The position numbers were made by a program, and so were the translations under genes. Shown here in pieces: positions 37,584 through 45,888 of a stretch of DNA of 64,000 nucleotides. The notes beneath the pieces are model-generated. The model saw nothing but the letters and a program-made list of their open reading frames with translations, was not told where the DNA came from and ran no database searches. Numbering within the stretch: the first letter of the stretch is position 1; the number at the start of each line of letters is the position of its first letter. Origin of the DNA: Streptomyces sp. 1222.5 (GTDB taxonomy: Bacteria; Actinomycetota; Actinomycetes; Streptomycetales; Streptomycetaceae); assembly GCF_900105245.1 (NCBI RefSeq), contig NZ_FNSZ01000001.1, positions 3,720,001 through 3,784,000 of the forward strand, in the 5' to 3' direction.

Positions 37584-39220
37584 CCATCGCCGCAAGCTCC
37601 CCCGCCGGCCCGGGTTTCACCGGTTTCAGCGGCTCCGGCCAGGCCATGTCCCTGGTGGCCTTCTCCACCGTCGCCACGATGACCCTGCTGCTGTGCGTGA
37701 TGACCGGCCCCGACCGCGACGACCTCGACGAGTTCTACACCGGCTACGGCTCCCTGTCCCCGCTGCGCAACGGCCTCGCCATCGCCGGCGACTACATCTC
37801 CGCCGCCACCGTCCTCGGCACCGGCGGGGTGATCGCCCTGTGCGGGTACGACGGGGTCGTCCTCGCCCTCAGCACGGCCCTGTCGCTGATGCTGCTGATG
37901 TTCCTGCTGGCCGAACCGCTGCGCAACGCGGGCCGGTTCACCATGGGCGACGCGCTGGCCCGCCGGCTGCCCGGCCGCAGTGTGCGCATCACGGTGTGCG
38001 CCGTGACGATCGCCGCGCTGCTGCCGCTGATGCTGGTCCAACTGGCCGGCACCGGGCAGCTGATGGCGTTCATCCTGGGGTTCACCAACGAGTCCCTGAA
38101 GACCGGCTGTGTGGTGGGCCTCGGCGCCCTGATGATCGCCTACGCCGCGATCGGCGGCATGAAGGGCACCGCGCTCATCCAGATCTTCAAGATCGTGATG
38201 CTGGTCGGATCCGGCGCCGTGATCGCCCTGCTGATCCTGCGCCGCTTCGACTGGGACCCCGGCGCCCTGTTCACCGCGGCCTCGCGGCAGAGCGGGGCCG
38301 GGCCGGCCTTCCTGCACTCCGGGCTCGAGTTCGGGTCAGGGGGCCGCTCCCGCCTCGACATGATCGCCTCGGAGCTGACCGTGGTGCTCGGCGGCGCCTG
38401 CCTGCCGCACATCACCATGCGCATGTACACCGCCTCCAGCGCCCGCCAGGTACGCCGCTCGATGTCCTGGGCGGTGTCCATCGTCGCCCTCTTCGTGCTG
38501 GTCATGACGGTGGTGGGGTTCGGCGCCACGGCACTGGTGGGACGCACGGTGATCTCCGCGGCCGATCCCCAGGGCAACACGGCCTACCTGCTGGGCTCGC
38601 GTGCGGTGTTCGGGGCGGACGTGACGACGGCGGAGACCTTCCTGTTCACCCTGGTCACCACCGCGCTCTTCCTGACCCTGCTCGCCTCGGTGGCCGGGAT
38701 GATCCTCGCCTGCGCCAACTCCCTCGCCCACGACGTCTTCGCCGCCCGGGTGCGGGAGATGCCGGCCACCCGCGAGATGGGCCTGGCCCGCCTGTCGGCG
38801 CTCGCCATAGGCATCCCGACCATTCTGCTGGCCACCCTGGTGCAGCACTACAGCCTGCAGCCCCTGGTGACGCTCTCCTTCTGCCTGGGCGCGTCCGCCC
38901 TGGCACCGGCCCTGGTCTACGGCCTGTTCTGGCGGCGCTACACCCGCGCCGGGCTGCTGTGCACGCTGATCGGGGGCTCGCTGACGGTGCTGCTGCTCAT
39001 GCCGGGCACCAACCTCGTCTCCGGGTCACCGGTCTCCGCGTTCCCGCACGCCGACTTCAACTGGTTCCCGTTCACCACGACCGGCATCGTCTCCATCCCG
39101 GCCGGCTTCTTCTTCGGCTGGCTGGGCACGGTGGTCTCCGGCCGCGCCAAGGCGGAGCAGCAGCGCCGCCAGTACGAGGCCGTGGAGGGGTGGATCCTGG
39201 CCGGCGCGGTCCGCAGATGA
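37580..39220 (+). CDS. cation:monocarboxylate symporter, ActP-like (SSS family)
   Basis: The 546-residue sodium:solute symporter has about 13 transmembrane helices. 'DEFYTGYGSLSPLRNGLAIAGDYISAATVLGTGG' near the N-terminus is typical of the ActP/MctP subgroup, which imports acetate, propionate or pyruvate. 'YAAIGGMKGTALIQIFKIVML' and 'GACLPHITMRMYTASSARQVRRSMSWA' are further conserved family segments. Partnership with the DUF485 protein encoded just upstream supports the ActP assignment. The exact carboxylate is not determinable. Confidence 0.92.
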   Translation: MTIAASSPAGPGFTGFSGSGQAMSLVAFSTVATMTLLLCVMTGPDRDDLDEFYTGYGSLSPLRNGLAIAGDYISAATVLGTGGVIALCGYDGVVLALSTALSLMLLMFLLAEPLRNAGRFTMGDALARRLPGRSVRITVCAVTIAALLPLMLVQLAGTGQLMAFILGFTNESLKTGCVVGLGALMIAYAAIGGMKGTALIQIFKIVMLVGSGAVIALLILRRFDWDPGALFTAASRQSGAGPAFLHSGLEFGSGGRSRLDMIASELTVVLGGACLPHITMRMYTASSARQVRRSMSWAVSIVALFVLVMTVVGFGATALVGRTVISAADPQGNTAYLLGSRAVFGADVTTAETFLFTLVTTALFLTLLASVAGMILACANSLAHDVFAARVREMPATREMGLARLSALAIGIPTILLATLVQHYSLQPLVTLSFCLGASALAPALVYGLFWRRYTRAGLLCTLIGGSLTVLLLMPGTNLVSGSPVSAFPHADFNWFPFTTTGIVSIPAGFFFGWLGTVVSGRAKAEQQRRQYEAVEGWILAGAVRR

Positions 39221-39244
39221 CCTGCCCGGCGGGCCGGGCCGCCG

Positions 39245-40132
39245 CTACTCCGCGGCGGCCGGGCCCGTCAGTGAGGTCAGGTCGCTGCGCGCCTCGTCCA
39301 TGTGCGCCCGTGCGTCGTCCCAGGCCTCGCCGTGCTCGCGCAGCACCTGCTCGGTACGGCGGACGATGCCCTCCTCGCGCGCGCGCGCGTCGGCGACGAC
39401 CCCGGCGGCATGCGCGTGTGCCTCCTCCTGGACGCGCCGCGCGGACGCCTCGGCGTCGGCGAGTGCCCGCCCGGCCTCGGACAGCACGGCCTGGGCACGG
39501 CTGATCCGCTCGGCGTACCGCGCCTCCAGGCCGGCCGCCCGCTCGTTCTCCTCGCGCTCGGCCCCGGCCCAGTGCCCGGTGTGCTCCCAGGACTGCCCGT
39601 CGAGCAGGCCGCTGGTGCGCCGGCGCACCTCACGCACCGCAGCGAGCGCCTCTCCGCGTCCCTTCCGCACCTCGCGCCGGGCGCCGACGCGCAGCGCGTC
39701 GGCCTCGGCGCGCGCGGCGAGGAGACGGCGACGGGCGTGCTCGTCGGCCTCGGCACGGAGCGTGTCGGCCGCCTTCCGAGCCGCGCGGAGCACCTTCTCC
39801 GCGTCGGCCTCGGCCCGCGCGACGCACTCGTGGGCCGCACGCCGGGCGCGCTCCCCGATGTCGCGCTCCTCCTCCAGCGCGAGCCGGAACAACCGCCGCG
39901 CGCTCGCGCCGAGCGTCGCGTAGTCCTGCGGCGCGAGCCCCGAGACGGTCTCCCGCAGCCGCGCGGCCTCCGCCTCCATGTCCTTGGCGAGCACGGTCAG
40001 TCGCGCGGCCCGTTCCCACGCGGCGTCCCGCTCACGCCACAGCGCCGTGAGGCGGGCGTCGACCTGCTCGGGGCGGTAGCCGCGCCCCCGGACCGTCACG
40101 AATCCCTGCGGCGGCATCGATGCGCTGCTCAT
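39245..40132 (-). CDS. coiled-coil DivIVA-like protein
   Basis: This 295-residue, largely coiled-coil, Ala/Arg/Glu-rich cytoplasmic protein has a short N-terminal segment 'FVTVRGRGYRPEQVDARLTALWRERDAAWERAARL' resembling the membrane-targeting region of DivIVA-like proteins, followed by almost continuous heptads to residue 285. Streptomycetes have several such proteins (Scy/FilP and 'cellulose-binding protein' families) involved in polar growth and cytoskeletal scaffolding. That role here is inference from architecture. It stands alone, convergent with the symporter gene. Confidence 0.82.
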   Translation of the reverse strand: MSSASMPPQGFVTVRGRGYRPEQVDARLTALWRERDAAWERAARLTVLAKDMEAEAARLRETVSGLAPQDYATLGASARRLFRLALEEERDIGERARRAAHECVARAEADAEKVLRAARKAADTLRAEADEHARRRLLAARAEADALRVGARREVRKGRGEALAAVREVRRRTSGLLDGQSWEHTGHWAGAEREENERAAGLEARYAERISRAQAVLSEAGRALADAEASARRVQEEAHAHAAGVVADARAREEGIVRRTEQVLREHGEAWDDARAHMDEARSDLTSLTGPAAAE

Positions 40133-40260
40133 CCGGGAAACCCCTCTCCACCGGACATGCACGACGGGATGATTTCGCGCATATCTTGATGGATCGGAGG
40201 TAAGTGTTCATAACGCGACACTCCGTGGTCACCGGACGGTCGTGATGCCGCACCGCGGCG

Positions 40261-40584
40261 TCAACCCGCCGCTCGCCCGTAGCGTGTGAGGACGGCGGCG
40301 CCCACCCGTTCGGCCGACAGGCACTCCAGACCGGCCGGCGGACTCCCGGCCGGGAACAGCGGCCGGCCCTGCCCGAGCACCACCGGGAACGTCAGCAGCC
40401 GGTACTCGTCGACCAGGTCCCCGGCCATCAGCTCGTGCACGACGGCCAGGCTCCCGGTCACGACCGCGTCCCGCCGCTCGGCCCGCACGGCGGCCGGCAG
40501 ATCGCCCTCCAGCAACCGCGAACCGGCCCACCGGGACACGTCCGGAGCGCCGCGCGAGACCACCGGCTTCGGCACGGCGTTCAT
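40261..40584 (-). pseudogene. truncated dihydrofolate-reductase-family (RibD C-terminal) remnant
   Basis: Only the last ~107 codons of a DHFR/RibD-C-like gene remain, with 'MNAVPKPVVS', 'DAVVTGSLAVVHELMAGDLVDEYRLLTFPVVLGQGRPLFP' region and 'VLTRYG'. Full proteins are about 180-200 residues. Sequence typical of this family continues upstream in frame for a few codons ('SFAARMNAVPK') without a start codon, so the 5' part looks deleted rather than never present. Its first ATG overlaps the stop of the sigma gene (ATGA), so a short protein could still be made. The NADPH-binding N-terminal half is missing, so no enzyme activity is expected. Confidence 0.7.
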
Positions 40585-41165
40585 CCGCGCCGCGAATGAT
40601 CGACCGGCTCGCCCACCGCATCGATGCCGCCCCCGCGCGCAAGGGCGGCACGCGCCCGCTGCAAAGCGCTGTTGACGGCCGCCACGGACGTGCCCAACCG
40701 CCCGGCCACCTCGGCGGCGGAGAACTCCAGCACCTCCCGCAGCACCAGCACGGCCCGCTGCCGCGCCGGCAGCGACTGCAGCGCCGCCACCGGCGCCAGC
40801 CGCAGGTCCGTGCGCGCCTCCACGTCGCACCGCGCCTCCGGGAACGGATCCAGCCAGGGCACGTCCACCGCCGGCGTCAACGGTGCCCCGGGATCCTCCG
40901 AAGGCGCTCCCAGACCCGACGGCAGCGGGCGCCGGGCACGGCCCTCCAGAGCGCTCAGGCAGACACGGGTCGCGAGGCGGTACAGCCAGGTCCGCACGGA
41001 CGCGCGCCCGGGGTCGTACCTCTCCCGCGCCTTCCACGCCCGCAGCATCGTCTCCCGCGTCAGATCCTCGGCCTCGTGGAACGAGCCCAGCATGCGGTAG
41101 CAGTACGCCACCAGCTCGCCCCGGTACGGCTCGAAGTCCACCGGCCCATCGTGCCCTTCACGCAC
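40581..41165 (-). CDS. ECF sigma factor, probably missing its C-terminal extension
   Basis: This product of up to 194 residues carries region 2 ('YRGELVAYCYRMLGSFHEAEDLTRETMLRAWKARERYD') and region 4 ('LPARQRAVLVLREVLEFSAAEVAGRLGTSVAAVNSALQRARAAL'). The linker 'VPWLDPFPEA' and the 'SVAAVNSALQRARA' helix are typical of SigJ-like ECF factors that carry an extra SnoaL-like C-terminal domain of over 100 residues. Here the gene stops about 20 codons after region 4, exactly where it meets the DHFR remnant. GTG at 41165 or GTG at 41141 may be the start, and a 13-bp inverted repeat overlaps the former. Activity without the extension is uncertain. Confidence 0.75.
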   Translation of the reverse strand: MREGHDGPVDFEPYRGELVAYCYRMLGSFHEAEDLTRETMLRAWKARERYDPGRASVRTWLYRLATRVCLSALEGRARRPLPSGLGAPSEDPGAPLTPAVDVPWLDPFPEARCDVEARTDLRLAPVAALQSLPARQRAVLVLREVLEFSAAEVAGRLGTSVAAVNSALQRARAALARGGGIDAVGEPVDHSRRG

Positions 41166-41178
41166 GCGTGAAGGGCAC
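41151..41178. repeat. perfect 13-bp inverted repeat at the sigma gene start
   Basis: GTGCCCTTCACGC-ac-GCGTGAAGGGCAC overlaps the 5' end of the ECF sigma gene and lies 29 bases after the stop of the large deaminase/SUKH gene. It could be an operator for the sigma gene, a terminator for the upstream gene, or a hairpin hiding the GTG start. Confidence 0.6.
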
Positions 41179-41206
41179 GAACGGACTCACACCCGGCCGG
41201 CCCCCG

Positions 41207-44032
41207 CTACAGCAGCCCGTCCCACATCTGCTCCAGCAGCACCGACCACCAGCTCTCCGGCGAACCCAGCGCCGCCGGATCCAAGGAGGCCAGCTGCGCC
41301 TGGAAGTCGACCGTCCAGCGGCCCGCCTGCTCCTGGTTCAGCCCGAACCTCAGACGCCACATACGGCCCAGCAGCGCCAGGCAGCGCGCGAACTCCAGCA
41401 GCCCGCTGTTCACGAACTGCGGCGGCACCGGAGCACCGCCCGGCCCCGCCTCCACCGGCACGGCCACGATGTTCGCCGTGCCGTACTGCACACAGATCGC
41501 CTTGCCGAAGTCCGTGCCCATCACGAGGTACGACCCCGCGTCCGCCGCCGGCTGCACCCCCCGCTCGGCCGCCAGCTCCGCCAGCGTCGGCACGGGACGG
41601 CCCGGCTGCGCCTGCGCCCAGAAGAACGGACCCATGTCCACCGGCAACCCGGCCACGACCAGCGTGTGCGCCACGACCGGCGGCACTCCCTGCCGCGACA
41701 CCGCCTGCTGCTCGAACCGGAAGACCCCCGGACCGAACGCCGCCGCCAGCTCCTGCGCGACGCCCTCCGGCGGAATCGGCTGCACCGCCTGCACCGGCGG
41801 CAGCGGCGCCCGCACCGGCGCGGGACGCGCCGGACCGTCGGCCACCTGGTGCAACTCGCCCTGGTGCGCCAGCAACTGCTGCATGCCCTGCTGCCGGCTC
41901 GCATGATCCGTGCCGTACGGCGCGATGCTCGCGATCCGCGCCTGCGGCCACTGCTCCCGGATCATCCGCGCACAGTAGGCACCCGGCAGCGCGCACGACT
42001 CCAGCTCCGTGTGCAGCTCCAGCACCTGGTCCGGCGGCACGTTCATCGCACGCAGCTCGTGGAAGATCTGCCACTCCGGGTGCGGCGTACCCGGCGACGA
42101 ACGCCGGATCAGCTGCTGCTCCGAACCGTCGTGCGCGCGATACCGCAGAACGGCCTGGTAGCCGGGACCCACCGTCGGCTGCCCCGCCTGCGGATATCCG
42201 TACGCCGGAGGCTGCCCCGGCACCGGCGCGCCCGGCGGCGGCATCGCACCCGGCGGCATCGGCTGCGGCACCCCCGGAGCACCGGGCGGCGGCACCGCAC
42301 CCGGGGCCGGCGGCGGCATGGAACCCGCGGCCGGCGGCGGCGGAGGCATGCCCGGGCCCGCAACGGGAGGCGCCGCCAGCACGGTCTCCGCATGGTGCAC
42401 GGCACCACGCGCACCACCGGGAGCACCCGGAGCGCCCGGCGCACCAGGGACACCCGGAGCCACCGGAGGCTGCGGCGCCCCGGGGCCGGGCGGCACACCC
42501 GGAGCGGCAGGCGCACCCGGCGGGTTCGGCATGCCCGGCGCCGCCGGACCGCCCTGCACGCCCGGAGCACCCGGAACACCCGGCGGCTGGGGCGCGCCCG
42601 GGCCCGTCCGACCGGGATCGGCCAGCATCGTGGCCGCATGGTGCACGTTGCCCGGAGGAGTACCGCCACCCGGCACACCCGGAGGCGCGGGCGGCGTGGA
42701 CGCGCCCGGCGCCTGCCCTCCCTGCGAGCCACCCGGAACGGCCGGCACGCCCCCGCCGTCGGGCCCCAGCGACGACACGAGCTGCGTCGGCACGTACCCA
42801 CCCGCGGGCGCACCCGGAGCGGGCGGCACCGCCGCACCACCCGGACGCGCGCCCGGCGCGCCCGGAACACCCGGCGGAGGAGGCGGCGCACCCGCGCCAC
42901 CCCGCGGCTTCCTCGGCGGCGGCGCCGCCTTGCTCGTCGCGGCGTCCGCGATGTCACCGGCGTTCGGCGCGAGGCGCCGCCCGGGCCCGCCCGGACCCGC
43001 CGGCGGCTGCGGATAGCCGTACCCCTCCGCGTCCTGCGCGGCACCCGGACCCTGCGGGTACCCGTACGGCTGCGCACCCGGCGGCGGAGGCGCAGGCGTA
43101 CCGCCCTGCGGCACACCCGGAGCCGCCGGAGGCGGAGTGCCGTGCACCGACGGGTAGCCGTACGGCTGCCCACCCGGCGGCGGCGTACCGCCCTGCGGCA
43201 CACCCGCCGGGGCGGGCGAACCACCCTGCGCGCCCGGCGCGTTCGACGGATCCAGCGCCGGCGCCACCGCCGTCGGCGGCAGCTGACTGCCACCCGCCAT
43301 CAACGCCGTCTTCGCATCGGGCTCGGCCGCCGGCGACCGCGGACCGTCCGCCTCCGCATCACTCACCTGCGGCGCGAACACCGTCGCCGGCAACGGAACC
43401 GACCGGTCCTCCTCACCGCCGTCCGCATTCGTGTCCGTACCCGCCCACGGCGTCGCACCCGACGGCACGTCCACCGGAGCGGCCGCACCGGACACGGGCA
43501 CGGCCGGACCGGCAGGCGCCCCCGGGAACGCCCCCGGCGCGTCCACCGGCACCCCGGCCTGCGTCTGAGCGAGCCCGGCGCCCCCGGACGACACCCCGCC
43601 ACCGGCACCGGCACCCGACCCGTCGGCGGGCCCGTCCTCCGAACGCCCCTCCCCGAGACCCAGCCGGTCCGCCGCCTCCTGCAACCACTCCGGAGGAGTC
43701 AGCAGGAACGACGTCTGATTCAGATCGACCCGCGCCGCCGCAGCCGCCGGAACCGCGTCCCGCGGCTCGTCCGCACGGCCGTACTCCTCCTCGTACCGGC
43801 GGATCACCTCACCCACCGGCAACGCCGGCCACAGCGTCGCCTCCCCGCTGTCCCGGGCGATGACCAGCCGCTGACCACCCGCGTCCGAACGCGGGCCCTC
43901 CGCACGGTCCTCACCCCACACCACGAAACCGAGCTCGAACTCCCGTACCCGCACCTCACGATGCTGATACGCGGGAACGTCCCCGTTGATCCACTCCTCG
44001 GCGCGCTCCTGCGCCTGCGCGTAGGTCACCAT
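41207..44032 (-). CDS. Imm35/YrhB-like + collagen-like linker + deaminase-like + SUKH-4 multidomain protein
   Basis: This 941-residue protein has four parts. Residues 1-85 ('AQERAEEWINGD', 'EFELGFVVWGED', 'WPALPVGEVIRRYEEEYG') resemble the YrhB/Imm35 immunity domain. Residues ~90-615 are Pro/Gly/Ala-rich, with long collagen-like Gly-X-Pro runs. Residues ~620-725 look like a toxin-type nucleotide deaminase: His651-Pro-Glu653 ('HPEWQIFHEL') and, 27 residues on, Cys680 and Cys687 ('ESCALPGAYCARMI') match the HxE and Cys..Cys zinc motifs. Residues ~745-941 resemble a SUKH-4 domain ('DAGSYLVMGTDFGKAICVQYG', 'VNSGLLEFARCLALL'). No signal peptide or membrane segment. It starts ten bases after the SUKH-nuclease gene, so it is in one operon. 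Both toxin-like and immunity-like parts lie in one chain. Confidence 0.8.
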   Translation of the reverse strand: MVTYAQAQERAEEWINGDVPAYQHREVRVREFELGFVVWGEDRAEGPRSDAGGQRLVIARDSGEATLWPALPVGEVIRRYEEEYGRADEPRDAVPAAAAARVDLNQTSFLLTPPEWLQEAADRLGLGEGRSEDGPADGSGAGAGGGVSSGGAGLAQTQAGVPVDAPGAFPGAPAGPAVPVSGAAAPVDVPSGATPWAGTDTNADGGEEDRSVPLPATVFAPQVSDAEADGPRSPAAEPDAKTALMAGGSQLPPTAVAPALDPSNAPGAQGGSPAPAGVPQGGTPPPGGQPYGYPSVHGTPPPAAPGVPQGGTPAPPPPGAQPYGYPQGPGAAQDAEGYGYPQPPAGPGGPGRRLAPNAGDIADAATSKAAPPPRKPRGGAGAPPPPPGVPGAPGARPGGAAVPPAPGAPAGGYVPTQLVSSLGPDGGGVPAVPGGSQGGQAPGASTPPAPPGVPGGGTPPGNVHHAATMLADPGRTGPGAPQPPGVPGAPGVQGGPAAPGMPNPPGAPAAPGVPPGPGAPQPPVAPGVPGAPGAPGAPGGARGAVHHAETVLAAPPVAGPGMPPPPPAAGSMPPPAPGAVPPPGAPGVPQPMPPGAMPPPGAPVPGQPPAYGYPQAGQPTVGPGYQAVLRYRAHDGSEQQLIRRSSPGTPHPEWQIFHELRAMNVPPDQVLELHTELESCALPGAYCARMIREQWPQARIASIAPYGTDHASRQQGMQQLLAHQGELHQVADGPARPAPVRAPLPPVQAVQPIPPEGVAQELAAAFGPGVFRFEQQAVSRQGVPPVVAHTLVVAGLPVDMGPFFWAQAQPGRPVPTLAELAAERGVQPAADAGSYLVMGTDFGKAICVQYGTANIVAVPVEAGPGGAPVPPQFVNSGLLEFARCLALLGRMWRLRFGLNQEQAGRWTVDFQAQLASLDPAALGSPESWWSVLLEQMWDGLL

Positions 44033-44042
44033 CGCCCGCAGC

Positions 44043-45053
44043 TCACTCCCCCACCGGACCGGAAGACGCCGCACCGGAGGACACCGGAACGACACGGGCG
44101 AACCCGCCGTCCACCATCAGATCGGCCACCGTCTCCAACTCCGGCGGATCCCCCGCCAGCCGCGACAGGAAGGCGTCGAAGTCCTCACCGCACGGCAGCA
44201 GCAGACGCTCCACCCGCTCCGCCGGCGACCACGACGGATCCACGTCCCGCACATCGTCGTACGCGCAGAACCACACCGAACCCGCCCGCTCACCACGCAC
44301 CTTCACCGCGAGCAGACCACCCTGCACGAACGTGACCCCCAGATAATCCTTCGTCAGATGGTCACGCAGACACTTGTTGACATACACCAGGTCATTGACC
44401 GCGGCCTCGTCCCGCACCGTGAAGAACGGCTGGTCCAGCAGCAACCCCAGCTCGGCGTCGAGCGCCGCACCCACCGGCGCACAACCACCCGCCGCCTTCA
44501 AGAACGAACGGTACGCACCCGGAAGCCGGTACCCGAGATCCTCCTCGACCCCCTGCACCTGCGCCTCCGTCACCGCCACACCCGACTTCGGCAGCCCGAA
44601 ATGCACCGGACGCGTCTCCTGCAACGGCCGCGTCCCCCGCTTGGCATGGTCCACCCCCGACGTCGCCACCCCACCGTGGTGCCGCAGCAACGCCTTCACC
44701 TCCACCGGAACCAGCTCCAGCCGCCGCGATGCCGCCACGTGATGCCACGTCCAGCCGTGCGGCGTCGCCACATCCGGCACCGTGTCCCACAACTCGTGAC
44801 CCGACGCCGCCAGAGCCGCGTTCGCCGACACGTAGTCCGTCAGCCGCAACTCGTCGACCCCGAAACCCTCCGGAGGCTCCGCGATCTCCGCCGCCACACG
44901 CGCGTACGGCGAAAGATCCGGGTAACCCCGCTCATCGACCCGTACCCCTCTCGGGTGACGTGCCGCCCGAACCGGATCCGGGAAGTGCACGACCTGCCCG
45001 GCATAGGCCGCGTTCGGCGGCGCGGCTCGCTGCCCGAGCCGACCTGTCGTCAT
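44043..45053 (-). CDS. WHH nuclease-like + SUKH (SMI1/KNR4) fusion protein
   Basis: In this 336-residue cytoplasmic protein, residues ~35-130 match the toxin nuclease family of the HNH/EndoVII superfamily with the WHH signature. 'ERGYPDLSPYA' (41-51) is the usual entry motif, 'HGWTWHH' (99-105) carries the paired histidines, and 'LELVPVEVKALLRHHGG' (112-128) is the metal-site end. Residues ~155-300 are a SUKH/SMI1-KNR4 immunity-type domain ('GVEEDLGYRLPGAYRSFLKAAGGC', 'DLVYVNKCLRDHL', 'DFDAFLSRL'). In polymorphic toxin systems these two domains are normally on separate toxin and antitoxin proteins. The start at 45053 is the only sensible ATG before the first domain. It heads the operon with the deaminase/SUKH-4 gene. 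Confidence 0.82.
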   Translation of the reverse strand: MTTGRLGQRAAPPNAAYAGQVVHFPDPVRAARHPRGVRVDERGYPDLSPYARVAAEIAEPPEGFGVDELRLTDYVSANAALAASGHELWDTVPDVATPHGWTWHHVAASRRLELVPVEVKALLRHHGGVATSGVDHAKRGTRPLQETRPVHFGLPKSGVAVTEAQVQGVEEDLGYRLPGAYRSFLKAAGGCAPVGAALDAELGLLLDQPFFTVRDEAAVNDLVYVNKCLRDHLTKDYLGVTFVQGGLLAVKVRGERAGSVWFCAYDDVRDVDPSWSPAERVERLLLPCGEDFDAFLSRLAGDPPELETVADLMVDGGFARVVPVSSGAASSGPVGE

Positions 45054-45315
45054 GGCGGTTGCCCCCTGCGGCGTTCTCTCTGGCCTGAACGGCGGTGTCG
45101 ATCGCGGATGGCGACAGCCTATGCGGTACACGAACCCGGGTCACCGGCCCACCTCATCCCGGCGGACACCACCCCTCCGCTTCCGTGACCAGCCATCACC
45201 GCACCGTCACCACCAGAACAGCCCCGGGCGTGTCGCACCGCCCCAGCTTCCGCACCAGCCACGGCATTTGGCACCCTGTGTCCTTCGGGGGACACCCGGG
45301 GAGGGGAGAACGAGC
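45054..45315. promoter_or_regulatory. divergent promoter region of the deaminase/SUKH locus
   Basis: These 262 bases separate the two divergent arms. GGGGAGGGGAGAA precedes the plus-strand ATG as a ribosome site. I see no clear -35/-10 pair or palindrome. Confidence 0.4.
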
Positions 45316-45831
45316 ATGAGCACCTTGCAGACCGGAGGCACCGACGTACGGGCCGGTGACCCCCGCATCGACTGGAGCGGCACCGAAACACCCCCCGCAC
45401 CCGCACTCCGCCACCGCCGCGACGGCATCCTGCCCACCGTCGCCGCAGCCCTCTCCGTCCGCGGCGCCACCCTCACCGGCACCGCCGCCCGCGGCGAGGA
45501 GCCCCCCGCCCTGCACCCCCTCGTCCAGGACTTCCTCGACACCCTCACCAGCGCCCAGCGCGACCGCTTCACCGGCCGCTGCGCCGAAACCATCCTCATC
45601 TCCCGGCACATCACCGCCGCCGACGCCACCCGCAGCAGACGCGCCGCCCGCAAACCCATGACCAACGGCGAAGCCCGCAGAGCGCTCAAACACGCCAAGC
45701 TCACCGCCCGCCGCATACGCGAGGACGGCGACCCCCTCCACGGCAGCTTCGCCACCCCCTGCCGCGCCTGCACCGCCCTCAGCGCCCACTTCGGCGTCCG
45801 CGTCGTCGACCCCACGGCAACCGACGGCTGA
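45316..45831 (+). CDS. YwqJ-type putative nucleic-acid/nucleotide deaminase
   Basis: The 171-residue protein is almost entirely a YwqJ-family deaminase domain. Cys89-Ala-Glu91 ('GRCAETILISRHI') supplies the zinc cysteine and catalytic glutamate, and Pro148-Cys149-Arg-Ala-Cys152 ('TPCRACTALSAHFGVRV') supplies the other two zinc cysteines. The intervening 'GEARRALKHAKLTARRIREDGDPLHGSFAT' is the family's helix region. YwqJ domains usually form the C-terminal toxic tip of large secreted proteins. Here the domain stands alone with no signal peptide, WXG or LXG region. It is followed 57 bases later by a SUKH-3 gene. Confidence 0.85.
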   Translation: MSTLQTGGTDVRAGDPRIDWSGTETPPAPALRHRRDGILPTVAAALSVRGATLTGTAARGEEPPALHPLVQDFLDTLTSAQRDRFTGRCAETILISRHITAADATRSRRAARKPMTNGEARRALKHAKLTARRIREDGDPLHGSFATPCRACTALSAHFGVRVVDPTATDG

Positions 45832-45888
45832 CCACACCCGTCCCCACAGGCAACACCCGCACCACCCCGCCGGCACGAGGAAAGGCAG

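Noticed and set aside
42150..43620. CRISPR-like repeat array
   Set aside because: The repeats are short, irregular, in frame and encode Gly-X-Pro protein sequence; there are no constant repeats with unique spacers and no cas genes.
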